Program-made: the position numbers and the translations under genes | In this document: piece by piece, positions 36,901 to 43,163 of the stretch | Numbering within the stretch: position 1 is the first letter of the stretch | Layout: every line of letters begins with the position of its first letter | Notes under the pieces: model-generated | Databases searched by the model: none | Told to the model about the DNA's origin: nothing | The model's input: the letters and a program-made list of their open reading frames with translations, nothing else | Source of the DNA: Saprospiraceae bacterium | Lineage (GTDB): Bacteria > Bacteroidota > Bacteroidia > Chitinophagales > Saprospiraceae | DNA length: 60,216 nucleotides | Direction: 5' to 3' | NCBI GenBank assembly: GCA_016787345.1 | Contig: JAEUUU010000071.1 | Location: 1-60,216, forward strand

Positions 36901-37320
36901 TACACCTGGATGCCCACGGCGACTTACCGGCAGCGCATCACGGTGATCGACGAAAACGGTTGCGAAGCATCCGATGAAGTACTCGTGATCGTACGCAAAG
37001 ACCGCCTGGTTTACGTACCCACGATCTTCGACCCGGAAAGTAACGACCCGGCCAACTCTCTGCTGTCGATCTATACCGGCACCGGCGTTACAAAAGTGCG
37101 CAAATGGCTGATTTTCGACCGCTGGGGCGATGCCGTCTTCCAGGTCGACGACTATCTTGCAGTACCCAGCAACGTGCCCGATCCTGCATTTGCCTGGGAC
37201 GGCAAAGTACGCGGCGAAAAAGTCACGCCGGGCGTTTATGTCTGGTATGCCGAAATTGAATTTGCCGACGGCGTCGTCGAAATATTCAAAGGCGACGTCA
37301 CTTTGGTCCGCAACCAATAA
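30961..37320 (+). CDS. Giant T9SS-exported surface protein 3 (17 cysteine-paired Ig-like repeats, SprB repeat, CHU_C anchor)
   Basis: The ATG at 30961 gives a 22-residue signal peptide (MKRKLLLPLALIVCGWFAA..) and a 2119-residue protein. A longer frame from a TTG at 30778 is rejected because it covers the promoter and places 61 residues before the signal. The head (about 24-160) matches that of protein 2 (CVYCDF, NDQWFGF, SNCQNGDGLQ, YYLMIDGWTGDVC). A PKD-like domain and two GCDS modules follow. Seventeen repeats of about 80 residues (about 453-1853) have the pattern D...P.A.AGAD..LTC...Y.WSGPGI...N..NPTV..PGTYTLTVTNT.NGCTATD. One SprB repeat (about 1857-1930, IRCFGETSGIIEV) and a CHU_C domain (about 2016-2119, FDRWGDAVFQ, PGVYVWYAEIEF, KGDVTLVRNQ) complete it. 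Like its neighbours it is a probable filamentous adhesin. Confidence 0.93.
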   Translation: MKRKLLLPLALIVCGWFAAKAQVTPACPTPPPPGAESCQQTCVYCDFDGYMGINNGTPSGGNTVCGSIALHNDQWFGFVAGTESISIEILTSNCQNGDGLQAAFFEACGEDAIVCNPGSGGGGGIPLPLTYSNFVPGQTYYLMIDGWTGDVCNYEINVTDGSVTPPPPGPANAPQGPTVVCPGATVTFTVPETVNAGFYNWSAPAGSLINGNPTPENFEAPNGLSVDITFGNVGGQVCVQVGNACFPATQQCITVVNQPIPATIKPDIIVCYEELPFEWEEEPNTTINNPGTFNLTSSPYDSYLGCDSTVKQKIIVKNQIKTNLGFKYLCDDQCLTVGLNSFCDPGQYTETLESFQGCDSLVEFTIIKLPAAANIQAPTPINCTNPVLTLNSAGSSPSPGGSTIYTWYNTNWLPIGNQTTQNVSTSGTYSLVVSTNGGGNSCKDTATVVVTANTAPPGVTATGGTIGCQSNNQNITLQATSGTSGVTYQWSGPGISPANQFLQNPTVTTPGTYTVTVTNPVNNCTSIATASVFADNTPPNASATAPTITCGSPTIAINGVTNVPSASFLWSGPGINAGNQNMEDPTVSVPGTYNVTVTNTVNSCTNTATVTVNQDIAAPTASAGADPTITCSQTSVLLNGSGTPANVSFLWAGPGITPANETLPNPSVSQAGNYILTVTNPTNGCIKKDTVAVLANIAPPVADAGANTTLTCAITSVIIGGNSSQGANFQATWSGPGINGGNANQYTPTVSISGNYQITVLNTQNGCTSTDNVTVAINTTAPTANAGADETLTCTTTNGVTLSGSGSPANVSYLWSGPGIGANNETQQNPTVTVAGNYILQVTDPVNGCTATDQATVDQDANVPVANAGADLILNCSVNSVDIDASASSSGASFTYQWLGPGINAGNNSLQNPTGINLPGTYTLTVTNTANNCFNTDVLIVEIDTIHPAASAGTSLILNCYNNGSDTLDASASDLGSGFTLLWSGPGISAANETLVNPVVSAPGTYNVLITNTTNTCASTASTTVVSDLLPPTADAGTDEIIDCVTTSTVIGGNSSSGANFTYLWTGPAINAGNQTQASPTVNIEGTYSIVVTNTTNGCTSSDDMAVTLNAAYPTADAGVDQLLTCAQTAVTLDGSASSNGANFQTLWTGPGINGGNSGQLSPSVTLPGTYIVSITNTGNSCVTTDTVVVDQDIAQPAASAGLDLHLDCQTTTVTLDGAQSANGSNITYLWTGAGITPATEGTQSPAVTQPGSYNLLVTNTDNGCNASDQVTVTQDIVAPVASAGATFTLTCAQNTQAIDGSGSSTGPNFTYVWQGNGINGSNFNQQSPIVADSGLYVVTVTNTTNFCTATDQVYVALDGDFPTTEAGPNQLLTCAVVTVQLDGSQSLGGPGITYSWNGPGVLPGQETNQNPTVNAPGLYTLTVSNNNNGCSKTDVVTVDQNLIPPTADAGVDQILTCASTNGVTISAAGSSTGPGFSLVWSGPGIDMTNENQVSPQITVPGTYTVVITDNANGCTNEDQVVVSQDQNLPTANAGADQIITCNNPQAILDGTNSTTGGTIQFLWSGPGINANNQGLISPNVSVGGTYTLLVTNTQTNCQASDNVVVTLDNQPPTVTLTTDTITCAEPQGTLTVTSSAAGSTFLWQGVDINFGNQDDPVVNVDQAGLYTITVTPPNGCTVVQSIEMFVDENFPQGTAEGTVLNCANDGTSTIGGVVTTPNATFIWSGPGNFSSTDPQPTVTQAGNYTFTIMSSNGCEVDLNVVVTADFTAPLANAVTPEFLDCNTPEINIFGTGTSVGPEFTYQWTTTGGNILNGANTLQLLVDAPGQYTLLVTDLDNGCTSTTTVLVENDPEVPTGFDLAIKDIRCFGETSGIIEVNSVIGGTPPYEFTLTDANGEPVQGFNSLAAGDYTVSLLDANGCEIDTTVSISSPDQLLVSLGDDITIQLGEEVTVAAEIVNDDNVPVESWSWNPLAHCDTTCLDYTWMPTATYRQRITVIDENGCEASDEVLVIVRKDRLVYVPTIFDPESNDPANSLLSIYTGTGVTKVRKWLIFDRWGDAVFQVDDYLAVPSNVPDPAFAWDGKVRGEKVTPGVYVWYAEIEFADGVVEIFKGDVTLVRNQ

Positions 37321-37335
37321 TGTCGGTACAGTTTA

Positions 37336-37375
37336 AAAAAATAAAGGGGCAACAACCGTTGCCCCTTTATTTTTT
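37336..37375. terminator. Bidirectional rho-independent terminator
   Basis: A perfect 18-bp stem (37336-37353 with 37358-37375) closes on the 4-base loop AACC. Its AT outer part supplies T tracts on both strands around the GGGGCAAC/GTTGCCCC core. It lies between the convergent giant gene 3 and the gene at 37408-38220 and should end both transcripts. Confidence 0.92.
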
Positions 37376-37407
37376 ATGCTCATAGTGTTGCATCATTCTT
37401 GTTATTC

Positions 37408-38220
37408 CTAAAAATCAGGCACCAGCAACCAAAAGTTGTTGGAATATCGACACTCCTGAACAGCCTGAAAAGGATTGATTTCCAACATCAGATTGGGCGC
37501 AAAAGCCGTGCGGTCGAGCAAACTGATCTCAATCTCCCCGCTGATCGCATCGCCGGGCTGTAACAGACTGTTATCCCGGTTTTTAGCCGGCTCCAAAATA
37601 TCGCCGCCCGCAAGTAAAGCGCCCCGTGTCAGTTTGCTTTCCCGGATAAAGTAGACGTTCAATACGATCCGTTCAGAAGGCCGTCTGGGCTTTCCGGACA
37701 AAGAAAGCGCCCGTGCACCCGCATTTCGCAGGGTATAATTTATCGTCGCAAATTTGTCGTCACGAGCGCCGATATAAACCGTGTCGAACACCAGATCGCC
37801 GCAACCCGCCGGTTCGGAATGCAATGAGGTAGCAGCCGAAGGAGCGGTGGACGACGGTGCGGGCGACAACTTGATTTTCAATACCAACCCGGTCCGAATT
37901 TCACCAGGCAGCAGTTTAATCCTTTGACGAGAAATCGCCGCCACAAGGTTCGCTTCGCGCCCCAGAAGCACATCAGGCATCCGTGCGGTATCCATTTCCA
38001 CCAACAATGCGGCTGGTGGAGGGTTGTTTTTATCCATCTGCAAAGCATAACGGCCTGTGTTGGCCATGTCGCAACGCAACAACATCAAATGCTCGGACGC
38101 TTTGATGACTTCAAAATTAAATACAGCGATCCGCAAGCCCTTGTACGGGCGGGACTCCTGTGCCGATAGCGAATAAGCGCACCCGGCAACCAGCAAAACC
38201 GATAAAAAAGAGCGAATCAA
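37408..38220 (-). CDS. Secreted protein of unknown function (CARDB-like halves)
   Basis: The 270-residue product begins at a TTG codon (MIRSFLSVLLVAGCAYSLSAQ), giving a good signal peptide; no ATG is available between the preceding stop and this point. Its start overlaps the stop of the Lrp-type regulator gene as TTGA, implying translational coupling. The body appears to contain two related beta-sandwich halves: about 28-115, with LRIAVFNFEVIKASEHLMLLRCDMANTGRYAL, and about 140-265, with FATINYTLRNAGARAL ending CRYSNNFWLLVPDF. The Asn-Thr/Ala-Gly turn and the ..YSNN end recall CARDB adhesion-type domains. No catalytic motif is recognisable. It is most likely periplasmic or surface-exposed, and its coupling to a regulator is unusual. 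Confidence 0.75.
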   Translation of the reverse strand: MIRSFLSVLLVAGCAYSLSAQESRPYKGLRIAVFNFEVIKASEHLMLLRCDMANTGRYALQMDKNNPPPAALLVEMDTARMPDVLLGREANLVAAISRQRIKLLPGEIRTGLVLKIKLSPAPSSTAPSAATSLHSEPAGCGDLVFDTVYIGARDDKFATINYTLRNAGARALSLSGKPRRPSERIVLNVYFIRESKLTRGALLAGGDILEPAKNRDNSLLQPGDAISGEIEISLLDRTAFAPNLMLEINPFQAVQECRYSNNFWLLVPDF

Positions 38221-38717
38221 TCCGAATCGAGGAAGTTTACGGGACGATTGATACTTTGTTCCAGCGAAATAAATGTCTCTGTCCGCTGTATCCCTGCAAT
38301 CTTCTGGATCTTATCGTGCAAAACGAGGCGCAGGTGGTTCGTATCTTTGCACACGATCTTGACAAAAACACTGTACAAACCGGTGGTGTAATTGGCCTCC
38401 ACAATCTCCGGAATCTGCTTCAATTGCTCGGACACCTCGTCGTACAGCGAACTTTTATCGAGATAAATACCCAAAAAAGCCGTGATATCGTACCCCAGTT
38501 TGTGGTAATCCAATCGCAAACTGGAACCGGTGACAACACCGGCCTGCTCCAGCTTTTTCATCCGGACGTGGATGGTACCGCTGGAAACGAACAGTTCTTT
38601 GGCTATTTCCGTGTAGGGCAATTTGCCGTCTTCCACGAGTTTGGCTAAAATCTTTTTGTCGAGCTCATCCAGCTCTGGCTGCTCCGAGGCAGGGGGACTT
38701 TGGTTGGACATTGTCAT
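38217..38717 (-). CDS. Lrp/AsnC family transcriptional regulator
   Basis: The 166-residue protein carries an N-terminal winged helix-turn-helix (about 16-65; LDELDKKILAKLVEDGKLPYTEIAKELFVSSGTIHVRMKKLE with the recognition helix near SSGTIHVR) and a C-terminal RAM ligand-binding/oligomerisation domain (about 75-155). Lrp/AsnC proteins form octamers and respond to amino acids, controlling metabolism genes or their own operon. It is transcribed away from the S41 protease gene, with a 135-base divergent gap, and its stop overlaps the TTG start of the next gene. The effector cannot be inferred. Confidence 0.94.
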   Translation of the reverse strand: MTMSNQSPPASEQPELDELDKKILAKLVEDGKLPYTEIAKELFVSSGTIHVRMKKLEQAGVVTGSSLRLDYHKLGYDITAFLGIYLDKSSLYDEVSEQLKQIPEIVEANYTTGLYSVFVKIVCKDTNHLRLVLHDKIQKIAGIQRTETFISLEQSINRPVNFLDSD

Positions 38718-38852
38718 AAGATTACTGTTTTCATTTGCAGGTGGTAAAACGGCGCAATGATTGATAAATTTTAAACGAAACGCAAAATTTGTTTCGGAGT
38801 TTTAAATAATTCAACAAGATAAACCTCCTCCCTTCTGTTTTGTTCCTGACGC

Positions 38853-40487
38853 ATGAACGATCCTTCTCCTTCCAAATTTCAAATTCGTCTTCCGTTGCTG
38901 TTGGCCCTGGTTTTGACCGCGGGTATGTTTATCGGTCAGCAACTTCCGCATTTCGACAGCCATATCCGGCTCTTGTCCGGGAGAAGCCAGGCAGGCCCCA
39001 TCGCAGGCACACTGGATGAAATACTTCGTTATATCGAGGCCCGCTACGTCGATTCCGTCAATGTCGCCGACCTCAAAAACGGCGCGATCGAACACCTGCT
39101 CGAACAACTCGACCCGCACTCCGTTTACATCACCCCCGAAGAACTGGCGGCCGTCGAAGAAGACATGAGCGGCAACTTCGAGGGTATCGGCATCGAGTTT
39201 TTGATTGTCGATGATACCCTTCAAGTGGTTACACCGCTGACCGGTGGGCCTTCCGAAACAGCCGGCGTGCTGGCTGGCGATAAAATCGTGTCTATCGACG
39301 ATACGCTCATAGCGGGCGTCAAAATCGACAACGGCCGGATCTACAATCTGCTGCGTGGTGAAAAAGGCTCCACGGTGCGGCTTGGTATTCGACGCGGTTA
39401 CGAACCGAACCTGCGCTATTTCAACATCATCCGCGACGTCATCCCGATGAAAAGCGTGGAAGTGGCCTACATGCTCGACGCCCAGACCGGCTACGTCAAA
39501 GTCAACCGTTTCAGCGCCCGTACTTACCAGGAATTCATGGAGGCTGTACGGCCCATGTACGAAGAACAGGGGATGAAAAACCTCGTGCTCGACCTGCGCG
39601 GCAATCCGGGCGGTTATCTCAATGAAGCCAGCGACTTGTTGAGCCAGTTTTTCCCAGCCGACAAATTGCTCGTCTACACCGAAGGCCGCGTGGAAGGCCG
39701 CAGGGAGTATAAAAGCAGTGGGCGCGCCCGTTTCAACATCCAAAATATCGCTGTGCTGATCGACGAAGGCTCCGCCTCGGCCAGCGAGATCGTGGCCGGC
39801 GCCCTGCAAGACCACGACCGCGCCTGGATCATCGGCAGGCGCTCCTTTGGCAAAGGTCTCGTACAGGAACAATACCCGCTCGGCGACGGCGGGGCGCTAC
39901 GCCTGACCGTAGCCCGCTATTTTACACCTAGTGGACGCTGCATTCAACGGGAATACAACAATGGCGAAGACTACGACGCTGAAAACGAACGCCGGCTGGC
40001 CAACGGCGAGCTCTCCGATGCACATAAAATAGCCATCAAAGACACCACGAAATACTACACCGGCCTCGGCCGCATCGTATACGGCGGCGGCGGTGTGAGC
40101 CCCGACGTATTTATTCCGCTCGACACCAGTTTTGCCAACGACTACTACTTCAACGTCAGACAACAAATACCGCAATTCACCGCCCGCTGGATGGAAACGG
40201 CCGATCGGAGCACGCTGCCGGGCGATTTACCGACCTTTTTGAATTCCTACAGCATTTCCGATGCCCAGATCGATCAGTTGGTCGTCTATGCAGAAAGTCA
40301 CGGCACCCCGCGCGACGAGCGGCAACTCAGCGCCTGTCGCAACGAATTGAAACTGCAACTGAAAGCCCGGCTGGGCAAAACCCTGTTTCAGGACAAAGGA
40401 ATGTTTAGCGTACTGAACGACGATGACCCGGCTGTGGAAAAAGCCCTGCAACTGATGCGCAGCGGCCAGCCTGTCGCCGGTCAGTAA
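38853..40487 (+). CDS. C-terminal processing protease, S41 family
   Basis: The 544-residue protein has an N-terminal signal anchor (about 10-30), a CTP N-terminal region containing LLEQLDPHSVYITPEEL, a PDZ domain (about 95-185; FEGIGIEF...DTLQVVTPLTGGPSETAGVLAGDKIVSID) and an S41 catalytic domain. The nucleophile serine lies in GSASASEIVAG (about 307) and the catalytic lysine in RRSFGKGLVQE (about 333), followed by TVARYFTPSGRCIQ. Such tail-specific proteases act in the periplasm on misfolded or regulatory envelope proteins. The C-terminal 150 residues form a helical extension common in Bacteroidota members. It converges on the DUF4230 gene with only 3 bases between stops. Confidence 0.95.
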   Translation: MNDPSPSKFQIRLPLLLALVLTAGMFIGQQLPHFDSHIRLLSGRSQAGPIAGTLDEILRYIEARYVDSVNVADLKNGAIEHLLEQLDPHSVYITPEELAAVEEDMSGNFEGIGIEFLIVDDTLQVVTPLTGGPSETAGVLAGDKIVSIDDTLIAGVKIDNGRIYNLLRGEKGSTVRLGIRRGYEPNLRYFNIIRDVIPMKSVEVAYMLDAQTGYVKVNRFSARTYQEFMEAVRPMYEEQGMKNLVLDLRGNPGGYLNEASDLLSQFFPADKLLVYTEGRVEGRREYKSSGRARFNIQNIAVLIDEGSASASEIVAGALQDHDRAWIIGRRSFGKGLVQEQYPLGDGGALRLTVARYFTPSGRCIQREYNNGEDYDAENERRLANGELSDAHKIAIKDTTKYYTGLGRIVYGGGGVSPDVFIPLDTSFANDYYFNVRQQIPQFTARWMETADRSTLPGDLPTFLNSYSISDAQIDQLVVYAESHGTPRDERQLSACRNELKLQLKARLGKTLFQDKGMFSVLNDDDPAVEKALQLMRSGQPVAGQ

Positions 40488-40490
40488 CGC

Positions 40491-41777
40491 TCACTGCGGC
40501 AAACGGCGTTGCCCGTTGGTATTGGCAGGCTGACGACTGATCTGTCCGGGCTGATTGGCTGGCGCCGTACCCTGCCGTTGGGCTTCCATGACGTCGGGCG
40601 AAGGCGTGCCCTCAAACCGCACTTCCAGTTTGTAGTTGCGGCCCATCGACTTCACTACGGGGCCCATCATCAACTGCATGACCGTGTCGGCACGGGCCTT
40701 GGCGTGTTCCAGTACATGCTCGTTGTTGATGGCATCATCGCGAAACTGACGCCGCAAGGCATTGAAATTCTCGTTCATTTCCTGCCCGCTGATACCCGCC
40801 AACAGCCCGACGTCGAGCTTGTCGACGCGCGGATAAACTTCGTGCGAAAGGATGGTCGGCTGCGGTAATTTGACGTAGACAATGCCCTTGCTCGGGCTGA
40901 ACGTTACGTCAAAAAACTGGTCGAGTTTGAAGCCGGCCTTAATCACGCTGATTGCTTCGATTTGGATATCCGTCTCAGAAATAGAAAACCCGAACACCTT
41001 GTATTGCAGCGTTTTATCCATTGCCAGGCGACTGCGCAATTCGTAGGTACCCAGTTCGGCAATACCCACCCTGACCTTCTCTTTCAGCAGCCCACGCGAG
41101 GCGGAAAAATCATAAATCGCGGCTTTTTTCTGCAAGCGGTCGACCATAGGCCGCAAAGCCTCGTTGATGGCCAGGTCGCAGGGCGTCCCTACGTCTTTTC
41201 CCTTTCCGACAAAACGGCCGTTGCTGACTTTCAACAAGGTGGCCATGATTTGCGTGACGAAAAAACAGGTGTATTTGCCCGCTACTTCATTAAAAATCTG
41301 GACTGCCTGATTGGCATTGTCGTTGTAAAACGTTTCGTATAAACTCGCCGTAGTATCCTTCAAGGCCACGAAATCGTTGAAATACATGGTTTTCAGATAA
41401 TCGTGATGCTGCTGATACATCGGTTCGAGCCGCCGTTTGAGGCTATCGGGCAGATTCATCCGGTTGGCGACGTGGTACAGCAACGACAGGTTGAAATTGT
41501 ACACCAACGCATCGAATTCCTTGCGGTTTTTGGTCGGATCGGCGAGTATGCGCAGGGTGGATTCTTCATCGAGATTGGGCTGAAAATCCGAGGGTACGTA
41601 GGTCAACTGCACGTCTTTGGGTTTGTCGCCAAACAAACCCGACAGCCCGCCGTCGGCCAGAAAGGTTTTGTAAATCACGATGCCGGCAATAATCACCAAA
41701 GCCAGCAAAAGAATCTGTTTGCCAAACATTGCGCCGCCGGTTTCGTCGGAGGGCGCGTCGGGTTGATGTGTTGCCAT
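40491..41777 (-). CDS. DUF4230 family membrane-anchored protein
   Basis: The ATG at 41777 (MATHQPDAPSDE) gives 428 residues. The frame is open upstream only because the heptamer array has no stops, and those residues (TPNAQ/TPNTQ repeats) are not real protein. One transmembrane helix (about 18-40, GKQILLLALVIIAGIVIY) leads into an extracytoplasmic domain. The central part resembles DUF4230 proteins, with VRVGIAELGTYELRSRLAMDKTLQYKVFGFSISE followed by IKAGFKLDQFFDVTFSP and IVYVKLPQPTILSHEV. The C-terminal tail is Gln/Pro-rich. The function is unknown. The gene begins 4 bases from a repeat array, so its upstream region has probably been remodelled. Confidence 0.8.
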   Translation of the reverse strand: MATHQPDAPSDETGGAMFGKQILLLALVIIAGIVIYKTFLADGGLSGLFGDKPKDVQLTYVPSDFQPNLDEESTLRILADPTKNRKEFDALVYNFNLSLLYHVANRMNLPDSLKRRLEPMYQQHHDYLKTMYFNDFVALKDTTASLYETFYNDNANQAVQIFNEVAGKYTCFFVTQIMATLLKVSNGRFVGKGKDVGTPCDLAINEALRPMVDRLQKKAAIYDFSASRGLLKEKVRVGIAELGTYELRSRLAMDKTLQYKVFGFSISETDIQIEAISVIKAGFKLDQFFDVTFSPSKGIVYVKLPQPTILSHEVYPRVDKLDVGLLAGISGQEMNENFNALRRQFRDDAINNEHVLEHAKARADTVMQLMMGPVVKSMGRNYKLEVRFEGTPSPDVMEAQRQGTAPANQPGQISRQPANTNGQRRLPQ

Positions 41778-41781
41778 AGTC

Positions 41782-41861
41782 GGGTGTTGGGTGTTGGGTG
41801 TTAGGCGTTGGGCGTTGGGCGTTGGGCGTTGGGTAAAAGGTGTATTACTGCTCTCGATATG
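41782..41861 (+). repeat. Heptamer array C: (GGGTGTT/GGGCGTT)n followed by the 22-bp tail motif
   Basis: About seven units of GGGTGTT changing to GGGCGTT (41782-41833) are followed by AAAAGGTGTATTACTGCTC and TCGATATG (41835-41861). The same tail occurs at 42115-42146 and, inverted, at 42226-42257. The G-rich strand is the plus strand. The array starts 4 bases from the DUF4230 start codon. Confidence 0.9.
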
Positions 41862-41935
41862 CCTGGCGTTGGGCGGTTTATTTCCGCTCATGCGTGGGGG
41901 TAAAAACAAGCGTCTACCGAATTATTACAAAAATG

Positions 41936-41956
41936 CAGGATTTCTCCGAAATCCTG
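41936..41956. other. Short perfect hairpin
   Basis: CAGGATTTC and GAAATCCTG form a perfect 9-bp stem around the loop TCC. It lies in the roughly 180-base stretch between heptamer arrays C and A, where there is no credible gene. It has no T tract and could be a REP-like element or an RNA structure. Confidence 0.5.
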
Positions 41957-42042
41957 ATCTGAACGACGCCTTTGTATGATTTCTTTTCAAGTAGGTATGA
42001 AATTCTCCCCCGTCGAATTATACCGATACGCGCCACAATTTC

Positions 42043-42146
42043 CGAGCGCAGAAATACACCTGTTGGTTTTTTGGGTTTTGGGTTTTGGGTTTTGGGGGTT
42101 GGGTTTTGGGTTTTGGCAAAAAGGTGTATTCCTGCTCTCGAAATTC
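42043..42146 (+). repeat. Heptamer array A: telomere-like (GGGTTTT)n bracketed by inverted 19-bp motifs
   Basis: CGAGCGCAGAAATACACCT (42043-42061) stands before, and AGGTGTATTCCTGCTCTCG (42122-42140) after, a G-rich array of GGGTTTT/GGGGGTT units (about 42066-42116). The two flanks are inverted copies of each other with two mismatches, so the unit looks like a miniature element of about 98 bp with terminal inverted repeats. The array contains at least six runs of three or more Gs with loops of 2 to 4 bases, an ideal G-quadruplex sequence. Confidence 0.88.
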
Positions 42147-42225
42147 ATAGCGCATAGCCGTGTACGTATGGTTTTACAGCGGCAGGCTTTGCCACTATAA
42201 GCAGTAATAAAACGAATTAGGCCGG

Positions 42226-42290
42226 GAATTTCGAGAGCAGGAATACACCTTTTTGCCAAAACCCAACCCCCAAAACCCAACCCCCAACCC
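42226..42290 (-). repeat. Heptamer array B: inverted partner of array A, abutting the dienelactone hydrolase stop codon
   Basis: On the minus strand this reads, from the TAG stop at 42291-42293, GGGGTTGGGGGTTGGGTTTT and further units, then GGCAAAAAGGTGTATTCC and the rest of the same tail motif. It is the inverted partner of array A with about 65-bp arms and a 79-base core (42147-42225). The array begins directly after the stop codon. Confidence 0.9.
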
Positions 42291-43139
42291 CTATTTCCCT
42301 TGTAAATAAGCCCTCACCACCGCCCGTGAAGCCTTGGCCTCCGCGTCGTTGTAGCGAGGGCTGCTGGGGTTGGCAAACGCGTGGTTGGCGTCGTAGCGGT
42401 GAACGGTGAGCGTTTTGCCCGCCGTTTTCATATTGGCTTCGAACTCGCCAACGACGGCGTCGGTAATCCATTGGTCCTGTTTGGCGTGGATGAACAGCAC
42501 GTCGGAGGAAAGGCTGCGCAGTTTGTCCAGGTCTTTCTCCGGCATTCCGTAGTACATCACGCAGCCCTTGGCGCGGTCGCCCAGGGCCAGCGCGGCTTGC
42601 AAGGACCAGCCGCCGCCGAAGCACCATCCGAGGGTGCGAAAATCGGCGGCATCGCCGGCGTATTTGGCGGCGCCTTTGATGAGTGCAATGGAGCGGGTCG
42701 GGTCGTTGGCCTGCATGAGCATGCCGGCGCTGTCGGGCGAGGCGGTTACCTTGCCGTCGTACAGATCGATCGCCATGACGTTGATCCCCAATTGATGGCA
42801 CCACATGGCCGTTTCGTTTTTGACGTAGTCGTTGAGCCCCCACCATTCATGAAAAATGAGCAGGTACTTGTTGGTTTGGGCATGGCTTTTCATCAAAAAA
42901 GCCCGGCCATTGGGTCCGCCTTCTACCGGAAATTCTACCATAACACCCGCGTGAACACCCTCAACCGGGGCCGGAGCAGGGTGTGCATTGCGGAATTGGG
43001 CATCACTGGCAAAAGAAGCGAATTGCGCAACGGCCATGTTCGGGTCGTGGCACATAGGAATAGCGTTCCGGGTAGTTTGTCGGCAGGCAGCCAGCACGAG
43101 AACGAAGCAAAGCAGGGAAAAAAGTCGCATAACGATCAA
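42291..43139 (-). CDS. Dienelactone hydrolase-family lipoprotein
   Basis: The 282-residue protein starts with a lipoprotein signal (FVLVLAAC, acylated Cys at about 19). Its alpha/beta-hydrolase domain matches dienelactone hydrolase: nucleophile Cys in GWCFGGG (about 173), Asp in HAKQDQWI (about 220) and His in DANHAFANPSSPRYN (about 253). The strand-helix FHEWWGLNDYVKNETAMW contains the family's oxyanion/binding Glu-Trp motif. Such enzymes hydrolyse dienelactones or other esters; an envelope-bound member may act on exogenous esters. M4 (MRLFSL) is an equally possible start. Its 3' end joins heptamer array B, and it follows the RlmI gene by 24 bases on the same strand, so cotranscription is likely. 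Confidence 0.93.
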   Translation of the reverse strand: MIVMRLFSLLCFVLVLAACRQTTRNAIPMCHDPNMAVAQFASFASDAQFRNAHPAPAPVEGVHAGVMVEFPVEGGPNGRAFLMKSHAQTNKYLLIFHEWWGLNDYVKNETAMWCHQLGINVMAIDLYDGKVTASPDSAGMLMQANDPTRSIALIKGAAKYAGDAADFRTLGWCFGGGWSLQAALALGDRAKGCVMYYGMPEKDLDKLRSLSSDVLFIHAKQDQWITDAVVGEFEANMKTAGKTLTVHRYDANHAFANPSSPRYNDAEAKASRAVVRAYLQGK

Positions 43140-43163
43140 CAGAGTAGTTTGAGTAAAAATATG

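Noticed and set aside
41778-41909. N-terminal extension of the DUF4230 protein with TPNAQ/TPNTQ repeats
   Set aside because: It is translation of the heptamer array; the conserved protein and its membrane helix begin after the ATG at 41777.
41791-42200. Short plus-strand frames in the heptamer-array region
   Set aside because: They are made of repeat-derived Gly/Phe/Trp/Leu residues and show no domain or start signal.
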